DNA of 64,000 bases from assembly GCA_040751985.1 (NCBI GenBank), contig JBFMFU010000054.1, forward strand, positions 11,401 to 75,400, read 5' to 3'. Of the stretch, positions 58,414-64,000 are shown piece by piece (position 1 is the stretch's first letter; the number at the start of each line of letters is the position of its first letter). The stretch is from Desulfoferula sp040751985. GTDB taxonomy: Bacteria; Desulfobacterota; Desulfarculia; Desulfarculales; Desulfarculaceae. The notes below the pieces were generated by a model. That model ran no database searches. It saw only the letters and a list, made by a program, of their open reading frames with translations, and was not told the DNA's origin. Position numbers and translations under genes: made by a program.

Positions 58414-60069
58414 TCAGACCCCTTCTGCCTGCTGGCGTTCCTGCTCCCGCAGGACGCGGCGCTGTATCTTGCCGGTGGCGGTGCGCGGCAGCTCCTCCGC
58501 CCGGCGGAACTCGATAATGCGGGGGTATTTGTAAGGCTCGATGTTCTGCTTGACGAAATCCTGCAGCTCTTTGACCAGCTCCGGCGAGGGCTCATAGCCC
58601 GGGTTGAGCACCACGAAGGCCTTGATCAGGCTGCTGCGCTCCGGGTCCGGGGTGTCCACCACCGCCGACTCCAGCACCGCCGGGTGGTTGTTCAGCGCGC
58701 CCTCCACCTCGCCGGCCGGAATCTTGTAGCCCGAGGTCACGATCATGTCGTCGGAGCGGCTCTTGTACCAGAAGAAGCCGTCCCGATCGCGCACGAACAA
58801 CAGGCCCGGCCGGTTCCAGCCCCGGAAGGGGCTGTCCAGGGGGCAGACGCCCTCCACCTGCTTCTCCGGCCGGCGCCAGTAGGTCTGGCCCACCGGCCCG
58901 CGCACGATCAGCTCGCCCAGGGTGCCCGGCGGCACCTCCTGGAAGTGCTCGTCCACCACCAGGTTCTCGTAGCCGGGCACCGACACGCCGCTGGAGCCGT
59001 ACTTGTCCTCGGGCATGCCCGGATAGGTGGACAACCAGTAGTTGAGGTCGCCCGAGCCCAGGGAGTCCAGGATGGTGGAGCCCATGCGCCGCTTCCACTC
59101 CAGGGCCGTGGCGTCCGACAGCCACTCCCCGGCGCTCTGGCACAAGCGCAGGGAGCTGAAGTCGTACTGCTTCTCGGCCCCCTCCACGCTGAGCATCATG
59201 CGGAAGGCGGTGGGCACGCAGCACAGGACACTGATGCGGTGCTCCTCTACCAGGCGGAACTGCTCTTCGGGCTTGAAGGCGTCGATGACCGACAGGGTGG
59301 CCCCGAAGCGCCATGGATAGACCGTGAAGTTCACCGAACCAAAGGCAAAGGTGAAGTAGGGGTGGCCGCCCAGCACGTCGTTCTCCCGCAGGCCCAGCAC
59401 GTGGCGGCCGTGGGTGTCGGCCACCGCCAGCAGGCCGCCCAGGGTCATCAGGATGCCCTTGGGCATGCCGGTGGTGCCCGAGCTGTAGATCAGGCGGCCG
59501 TAGTCGTCGCGGGAGGTGTCCTGGCTGGCCGCCTCCTGGGACTGGCCGGCCACCAAGTCTTGGTAGTTCAGGGCGCCCTCCTGCGGCTCGCCCAGCAGGA
59601 TGACGTGCCGGAGCGATTCGCAGTGGGGCCGGGCCAGGGCCACTTGGTCATAGGCCGCCTGGTGCACCAGCACGGCCACCGCCTGGGAGTCGTTGGCCTT
59701 GTAGGCTACCTCCTCGGCCCGGTTGAGGTGGTTGACCAGTACTGGGATGGCCCCGATGCGCCAGCAGGCGAAGTTCCAGACCAGGTACTCCGGGTGGTTG
59801 GGCGAGCGCAGCATCACCCGGTCGTTTTTCTCCACCCCCAGCGCGCGCAGGGCGTTGGCGCAGCGGTTCACCCGGGCCCGCAGCTCGGCGTAGGAGATGC
59901 GCTGGCCCTGGAAGAGGATGGCGGTCTTGTCGCCGCGCTGCTCCACGTTGCGGTCCAGCAGTAGCTCCGCCAGGTTCAGGCGCTCGGGATAGTCCAGGCC
60001 GGGGATAAGCTTGACGGTCTGGGGCAGGTACTCCGTTGGGGGCAGGAAATCCTTGGGAATGACCGACAC
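58414..60069 (-). CDS. Aryl/acyl-CoA ligase (benzoate/2-aminobenzoate-CoA ligase-like)
   Basis: This 551-residue class I adenylate-forming ligase has the phosphate loop YSSGTTGMPKGI near 190, a YPWRFGATL segment, PVGQTYWRRPEKQ, the RSDDMIVTSGYKI hinge near 433 and the catalytic Lys in PRTATGKIQRR near 536. The N-terminal LPPTEYLPQ resembles 2-aminobenzoate-CoA ligases. I take GTG 60069 as start, with GGAG 8 nt upstream; the longer frame crosses a tandem repeat in the leader. It heads the Liv operon and probably activates the acid that Liv imports. Confidence 0.9.
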   Translation of the reverse strand: MSVIPKDFLPPTEYLPQTVKLIPGLDYPERLNLAELLLDRNVEQRGDKTAILFQGQRISYAELRARVNRCANALRALGVEKNDRVMLRSPNHPEYLVWNFACWRIGAIPVLVNHLNRAEEVAYKANDSQAVAVLVHQAAYDQVALARPHCESLRHVILLGEPQEGALNYQDLVAGQSQEAASQDTSRDDYGRLIYSSGTTGMPKGILMTLGGLLAVADTHGRHVLGLRENDVLGGHPYFTFAFGSVNFTVYPWRFGATLSVIDAFKPEEQFRLVEEHRISVLCCVPTAFRMMLSVEGAEKQYDFSSLRLCQSAGEWLSDATALEWKRRMGSTILDSLGSGDLNYWLSTYPGMPEDKYGSSGVSVPGYENLVVDEHFQEVPPGTLGELIVRGPVGQTYWRRPEKQVEGVCPLDSPFRGWNRPGLLFVRDRDGFFWYKSRSDDMIVTSGYKIPAGEVEGALNNHPAVLESAVVDTPDPERSSLIKAFVVLNPGYEPSPELVKELQDFVKQNIEPYKYPRIIEFRRAEELPRTATGKIQRRVLREQERQQAEGV

Positions 60070-60083
60070 GAACTCTACTCCAC

Positions 60084-60117
60084 CTATCTCTTGGTTCGGC
60101 CTATCTCTTGGTTCGGC
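60084..60117. repeat. 17-bp tandem direct repeat in the ligase leader
   Basis: CTATCTCTTGGTTCGGC occurs twice in direct contact (60084-60100 and 60101-60117), 15 nt upstream of the GTG start at 60069. It lies in the untranslated leader just above the ribosome site, so copy number could influence translation. It may also be a simple replication slippage. Confidence 0.85.
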
Positions 60118-60301
60118 GGCGGCTGCCAGTACCGGCGCGGCTGCTTTGGGGCTCGGACGCAACCCGGACCGCCGAGGCCCCATGGGAGCGCAGCCCTTGC
60201 CCGCGCCGCTTTTGGTTTATTGACTCAGGCCGGCCTGCCGAGGCGGGCAGCCTGGGAATAGCACCGCCATTAGCTTGGCGCTTCAAACTGAGTACTATTC
60301 T

Positions 60302-60330
60302 ATTATTGATATGCCGCATAGCCCTGTCAA
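60302..60330 (-). promoter_or_regulatory. Sigma-70-type promoter of the ligase-Liv operon
   Basis: On the minus strand TTGACA (60325-60330) is followed by a 17-bp spacer and AATAAT (60302-60307), one mismatch from consensus. The predicted start near 60295 gives a leader of about 225 nt before GTG 60069. A 12-bp palindrome CAGGCCGGCCTG lies in the leader at 60226-60237. Confidence 0.68.
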
Positions 60331-60409
60331 GTCAAATCGATATCAGGAATAATAATTTTATATTTCAATTAATTATGCAATGTTACCTGCAGGGCGCGAT
60401 CTTTTGCCC

Positions 60410-60438
60410 TTGACATGGTCCTTATAATACTGTTCAAT
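60410..60438 (+). promoter_or_regulatory. Promoter candidate for the TetR-thiolase genes
   Basis: TTGACA (60410-60415), 17-bp spacer, TTCAAT (60433-60438). A perfect TATAAT (60423-60428) overlaps but lacks a -35 at proper distance. The TetR gene would then have a leader of more than 300 nt. Confidence 0.5.
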
Positions 60439-60761
60439 CCTATCTTGGTTTGAATATTAGGTCAGAAAAAGCATACTGGGTGGGGGAGGGTTCTGGGGCG
60501 CGTTCTGCTAGGTTGCTAGCCCAGGACCACTGCCCTACTAGGCTCGTAGATAAAGGGAAAATCATGGCGGCCCGCGGTCGGCCGGTCTTCGGCCACCTGC
60601 CGGCTTGGCGGTCGCTTACGGACGTTGTTCCGACAAACAAGGCTCAGTCGGCGCCTGTTTTTAGCCAGCATTCAGTAGCCAGGGGCCGTTCAGAGAGCCC
60701 CGAGGCGCCTCCTCTGCCCCGTTGGCCGCGCGCCCTATAGACGGCCGGCCAGAGACGCAGC
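60439..60761 (+). other. Long GC-rich leader or spacer, no gene seen
   Basis: Between the promoter candidate and the TetR start lie about 320 nt without a reading frame supported by a ribosome site. A short frame beginning with ATG at 60564 has no recognisable family. No terminator or riboswitch fold was identified. Confidence 0.4.
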
Positions 60762-61967
60762 ATGAGGACCAGCGCAGAGACCAGGAACCAGATCATGGCC
60801 GCGGCGGAGAAGGTGATGTCCCGCAAGGGGCTCAAGGCCTCCACCGTGGCCGAGATCGCCCGCGTGGCTGGCATCAACGAGTCGCTGATCTATCACCACT
60901 TCCGCAACAAGCGTGACCTGCTCTTCTCTCTTGAGGGCGCCCACATGGCCCAGGTGATCCAGCGGGTCAACGAGCAGCTGGCCGGCATCCCCGAGGCCCT
61001 GAGCCGCCTGAGCAAGATGGTCTGGTTCCACCTGCACTACAACCAGAGCAACCTGGACTACGTGCTCCTGCTCTTGTTCGAGTGCCGCTCCAACATCAAG
61101 TTCTATCAGCACCCGGCTTACGGTTTGATCCAGCGCTATGCCGGCATCCTGTTGGACATCCTGCGCCAGGGCGTGGCCAGCGGCGCCTTCCGCCAAGACC
61201 TGGACCTGCGCCTGGTGCGCGACCTGATCCTGGGCGCCCTGGACTGGTTTGCCGTCAAGCGCATCACCGGCGAGGACATTGGCGAGGCGGTGGGCCAGAC
61301 CCAGCGGCTCATGGCATTCATCCGCCTCCTGGTGCAGGCCCGGTCCCTGCCGACGGCCCAGGCCCTGGACAAGCACGCCCGCATCCTGGAGGCGGCCGAG
61401 CGGGCTTTTTCGGCCAAGGGCTTCGCATCCGCCACCATCTCCGACATCGCCCGCCTGGCTGGGGTGGCCGAGGGCACCATATACGAGTACTTCACCAACA
61501 AGCAAGACCTGCTCATGTCCATACCCAAGGCCCGCTTTGCCGAGCACATCGACAAGCTCAAGGAGCTGTTCGTCATCAAGTCCACGCCCCGCAAGCTGGG
61601 CCGCTTCATACGCCACCACTTCCTGCTCTATCTCACCCAGCCCGACTTCCTGCGGGTGTTCCTGCTCAACATCCAGCTAAACCCCCACTTCTACGGCTCG
61701 GAGTCCTACGCCATGTACCGGGAGTACACCGGCATCGTGGATCAGATCCTGAGCGAGGGCAAGGCCGACGGCACCCTCTGGGACGGGCTGGACAACGAGG
61801 TGTTCAAGAGCATCCTCTTCGGCGGCTTCAGCCACGTAACCCTGCGTTGGTATATCTCCCCGGGCAAGGACGACCAGCGCAAGATGGAAGAGATCAACGG
61901 GGTGGTGAAGTTGCTGGTGCGCACGGCAATGCACCCCGACCTGCCCCTGGCCGCCGCCGAGATTTGA
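60762..61967 (+). CDS. Tandem TetR/AcrR-family regulator (two fused TetR units)
   Basis: The protein has 401 residues, twice the normal TetR length, with two complete TetR units in one chain. The first HTH is at about residues 25-50 (STVAEIARVAGINESLIYHH) and its ligand domain at 55-195. The second HTH is at about 223-250 (SATISDIARLAGVAEGTIYE), followed by its own ligand domain to the end. Both recognition helices look intact, so one polypeptide may mimic a TetR dimer or dimerise to a four-HTH protein. It precedes a thiolase by 43 nt and is divergent from the ligase-Liv operon, its likely targets. A sequencing frameshift is not needed to explain the length, because the frame is continuous. 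Confidence 0.93.
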   Translation: MRTSAETRNQIMAAAEKVMSRKGLKASTVAEIARVAGINESLIYHHFRNKRDLLFSLEGAHMAQVIQRVNEQLAGIPEALSRLSKMVWFHLHYNQSNLDYVLLLLFECRSNIKFYQHPAYGLIQRYAGILLDILRQGVASGAFRQDLDLRLVRDLILGALDWFAVKRITGEDIGEAVGQTQRLMAFIRLLVQARSLPTAQALDKHARILEAAERAFSAKGFASATISDIARLAGVAEGTIYEYFTNKQDLLMSIPKARFAEHIDKLKELFVIKSTPRKLGRFIRHHFLLYLTQPDFLRVFLLNIQLNPHFYGSESYAMYREYTGIVDQILSEGKADGTLWDGLDNEVFKSILFGGFSHVTLRWYISPGKDDQRKMEEINGVVKLLVRTAMHPDLPLAAAEI

Positions 61968-62010
61968 ACCGGCCCGCCGCTGGCGGGCCACAGCCATGAA
62001 GGAGCCAAGC

Positions 62011-63231
62011 ATGCCGGATCAGGAGATCGTGATCGTCAGCGCCGCCCGCACGCCCTTCGGCCGCTACGGCGGCAGCCTCAAGGGCCTGGACTACTTCGAC
62101 CTGGGGGCCATCCCCATGGCCGAGGTGCTGAAAAGGGTCAACCTGCCGCCGGAGACCGTGGAGCAGGTGTTCTGGGGCGTGGGCGACACCGCGCCCTGCA
62201 AGGACGTGTTCACGCCGGTGGCCGCCCGCCAGACCCTGCTCAAGGCCGGCCTGCCCCCGGAGACGGTCTCCCTGTCCCTGGACAAGGCCTGCGTCTCGGC
62301 CATGAGCGCCATTCACCTGGGTTGTATGGCCATGAAGGCCGGCGAGATCCAGGCGGCCATCGGCGGCGGCGCCACCTCCTTCAGCCAGGAGCCGCTGATC
62401 GTGCGCAACCTGCGCTTCGGCGGCTTCCGCATCGGCGACGTGAAGATGGAGGACCCCCTGTTCGCCCTGGGCTACAAGGACTTCAACCCGGTGTCCGTAG
62501 ACACGGACACCGTGGCCCAGGAGTACGGCCTGACCCGCCAGGACCAGGACCAATGGGCCTTCCGCAGCCACCAGCGCTACGGCCAGGCCTGGCAGGCGGG
62601 CAAGTTCAAGGACGAGATGATCCCCCTGACCCTGCCGGCGGCCGGCAAGGGCTCCCCGGAACCGGCGGTACTGGAGATCGACGAGCAGTACCGGGCCGAC
62701 ATATCCCTGGAGCGCCTGGCCAAGCTGCCCACCATCTACGGCTGCCGGGCCATCACCGCTGGCAACGCGCCGGGCCTGAACGACGGGGCCACCGCGGTGC
62801 TGTTCATGACCCGGGCGCGGGCGATTGAGCTGGGCCTGGAGCCCCTGGCCAGCATCGTGGCCATGACCTCCATCGCCATGGATGCCTCGCGCATGCCCGA
62901 GGCGCCGGGCTTGGCCATGAAAAAGGTCCTGGGCCTGGCCGGCCTGGGCCTGGAGGATATCGAGCTCATCGAGATCAACGAGGCCTTCGCGGCCGTGCCC
63001 CTGGTGAGCCTGCGGGTGCTCTGCGACCGGGACCAGGCCCGGGCTCAGGCCCTGGAGGAGCGCACCAACGTCAACGGCAGCGCCATCGCCATCGGCCATC
63101 CCAATACCGCTTCCGGCGCACGCATCGTCATGAACCTGATGTACGAACTGCGCCGCCGCGGCGGCGGCTACGCCATGGGCGCCATCTGCGGCGGCCTGGC
63201 CCAGGCCGACGCCTGCGTCATCAAGGTCTGA
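62011..63231 (+). CDS. Thiolase (acetyl-CoA acyltransferase)
   Basis: This 406-residue thiolase has the nucleophilic Cys in DKACVSAM near residue 91, His in GHPNTASGAR near 364 and a second Cys in GAICGGLAQADA near 393. The last motif differs from the usual CIGGGQG, so it may prefer an unusual 3-ketoacyl-CoA. ATG 62011 is chosen because AAGGAG lies 6 nt upstream; ATG 61996 has no such site. It follows the tandem TetR gene and is probably under its control. Confidence 0.92.
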   Translation: MPDQEIVIVSAARTPFGRYGGSLKGLDYFDLGAIPMAEVLKRVNLPPETVEQVFWGVGDTAPCKDVFTPVAARQTLLKAGLPPETVSLSLDKACVSAMSAIHLGCMAMKAGEIQAAIGGGATSFSQEPLIVRNLRFGGFRIGDVKMEDPLFALGYKDFNPVSVDTDTVAQEYGLTRQDQDQWAFRSHQRYGQAWQAGKFKDEMIPLTLPAAGKGSPEPAVLEIDEQYRADISLERLAKLPTIYGCRAITAGNAPGLNDGATAVLFMTRARAIELGLEPLASIVAMTSIAMDASRMPEAPGLAMKKVLGLAGLGLEDIELIEINEAFAAVPLVSLRVLCDRDQARAQALEERTNVNGSAIAIGHPNTASGARIVMNLMYELRRRGGGYAMGAICGGLAQADACVIKV

Positions 63232-63238
63232 GCCTGCA

Positions 63239-63270
63239 TTGGGCTGGCCCGGTCTGCCGGGCCGGCCCAA
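63239..63270 (+). terminator. Hairpin after the thiolase gene
   Basis: A 14-bp stem with one G-U pair (63239-63252 with 63257-63270, TCTG loop) begins 8 nt after the thiolase stop. There is no U tract, so it is a likely transcription end or message-stabilising hairpin and not a classic terminator. Confidence 0.55.
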
Positions 63271-63382
63271 GGCAGGCAAAGCTAGGCGCCTCTCTGAATA
63301 GATTTCTAGAGGCAAATCAATTGGCTTACAGGCAGGTTGTCAAACATAACATATTTATTTTATGCGATATTTAACTATTTTA

Positions 63383-63411
63383 TTGACAGCCGGCAGCCTG
63401 CCTAATAAATT
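63383..63411 (+). promoter_or_regulatory. Promoter candidate for the DUF362 gene
   Basis: TTGACA (63383-63388), 17-bp spacer, TAAATT (63406-63411) in the AT-rich part of the 365-nt gap 63232-63596. Transcription would start near 63418, about 180 nt above the DUF362 ATG. The spacer contains a GGCAGCCTGCC dyad that could be an operator. Confidence 0.55.
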
Positions 63412-63596
63412 AGAATCGACTTCAATTAGTATGCAAGTTGAGTAAAACATGGAGTTTGCGGGGAGGGTGAGAGGGTTTTTTGCTTTTATCCTGCAGCCTT
63501 ATGCCTTGGACACGGATGCCGGACCCTGTCCCGGCCCAGCGCCGGCAACCCATCCCGCTGATGCTTATTGTTTAGTTGGGCCCACAAGGAGCAGAG

Positions 63597-64000
63597 ATGA
63601 GCGAGCATAAGGTATCCCTGGTGCGCTTCGAGCGAGGTGGGGAGTCGGTGCGCCGGGCAGTGGAGATGTGCGGAGGTCTGTCCATGCTCAAGGCCGGCGC
63701 CAAGGCCTTCATCAAGCCCAACGTGGTGTTCTGGACCCGCAGCGTGGACTTCCCCAAGTGGGGCGTCATCACCACCAGCCGGGTGGTGGAGGACATGGTG
63801 AAGCTCCTCAAGGAGCACGGCGTGGACGACATCACCATCGGCGAGGGCATCGTCACCGCCAACCCCAAGGACCTGGAGACCCCGGCCCACGCCTTTGCCA
63901 GCCTGGGCTACCACACCCTGCGGGACCGCTACGGGGTCAAGGTGATCAACGTCTTCGAGCGGCCGTTCGAGAAGGTGTCGTTGAGCGACGGGGTGGAGCT
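63597..64000 (+). CDS. DUF362 family protein (partial, runs off the window)
   Basis: The first 134 residues of an open frame start at ATG 63597 with AAGGAG 5 nt upstream. The sequence begins KVSLVRFERG and has the DUF362 segment AFIKPNVVFW near residue 38, then DMVKLLKEHGVDDITIGEG. DUF362 proteins are often fused to ferredoxin domains and are frequent in anaerobes; their reaction is not defined. No stop codon occurs before the end of the window, so length and any Fe-S part cannot be judged. Confidence 0.85.
   Translation, partial: MSEHKVSLVRFERGGESVRRAVEMCGGLSMLKAGAKAFIKPNVVFWTRSVDFPKWGVITTSRVVEDMVKLLKEHGVDDITIGEGIVTANPKDLETPAHAFASLGYHTLRDRYGVKVINVFERPFEKVSLSDGVE

Noticed and set aside
60450..60740. 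Plus-strand frame of 96 codons upstream of the tandem TetR gene
   Set aside because: It has no ribosome site and no family resemblance, and it is better explained as leader or spacer.
60762..61967. Two separate TetR genes joined by a sequencing error
   Set aside because: The frame is continuous through the junction near residue 200 with no stop or internal ribosome site, so a real fusion is the simpler reading.

Overview
The window is a GC-rich (roughly two-thirds G+C) chromosomal segment that is almost entirely coding. Short AT-rich islands hold the promoters. The gene content suggests a strictly anaerobic, respiring or syntrophic member of the Desulfobacterota (former Deltaproteobacteria), possibly a Desulfarculia-like lineage. 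It combines a B12-dependent acyl-CoA mutase, 2-hydroxyacyl-CoA dehydratase / benzoyl-CoA reductase-type Fe-S subunits with their ATP-driven activator, a ferredoxin-type 2-oxoacid oxidoreductase, TRAP and TctABC importers, many CoA ligases, transferases and dehydrogenases, and sigma-54 activators. The taxonomic placement is inference; there is no rRNA marker. I saw no tRNA, rRNA, CRISPR, transposase or phage gene.

Layout. (1) 73-5633, minus: lyase, two MaoC hydratases, a CoA-transferase/hydrolase and a two-piece B12-dependent mutase with an unusual active site. (2) 5989-16146, plus, divergent from (1): TRAP binding protein, GntR regulator, acyl-CoA dehydrogenase, CoA ligase, TRAP permeases, family III CoA-transferase, thiolase and a second acyl-CoA dehydrogenase. 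A 13-bp inverted repeat covers the -35 boxes of both divergent promoters and is the likely GntR operator. (3) 16322-23426, minus: a Cys-rich Fe-S protein, a CooC-like ATPase, an HgdC-like activator, two HgdA/HgdB-family subunits and both parts of aconitase X, behind a sigma-54 promoter. (4) 23895-25343, plus: a PAS-AAA+-Fis sigma-54 activator. (5) 25423-34816, minus: a second sigma-54-type promoter, then a three-subunit biotin-dependent carboxylase, two BKACE enzymes, a TRAP importer and a 3-hydroxyacyl-CoA dehydrogenase, closed by an intrinsic terminator. (6) 35190-39813, minus: acyl-CoA ligase and TctABC, ending in a canonical terminator. (7) 40202-48256, minus: a 2-oxoacid:acceptor oxidoreductase with a GltD-like flavoprotein, a second PAS-type sigma-54 activator, an MFS carrier and a gamma-carbonic-anhydrase-like protein. 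(8) 48477-50159, plus: an adenine-deaminase-like amidohydrolase. (9) 50169-60069, minus: aryl/acyl-CoA ligase, Liv ABC importer, DUF169 protein, MFS carrier and a second wHTH/Cys-rich/ferredoxin protein. (10) 60762-64000, plus: a tandem-TetR regulator, a thiolase and the start of a DUF362 protein.

Together the genes look like a row of separately regulated modules. Each pairs an importer for a carboxylate-type compound with CoA activation and an anaerobic carbon-skeleton chemistry: B12 rearrangement plus lyase, radical dehydration with aconitase X, or biotin carboxylation plus BKACE cleavage. The most promising candidates for undescribed biochemistry are the divergent mutase module (1), the aconitase X / HgdAB-like module (3) and the carboxylase/BKACE module (5).
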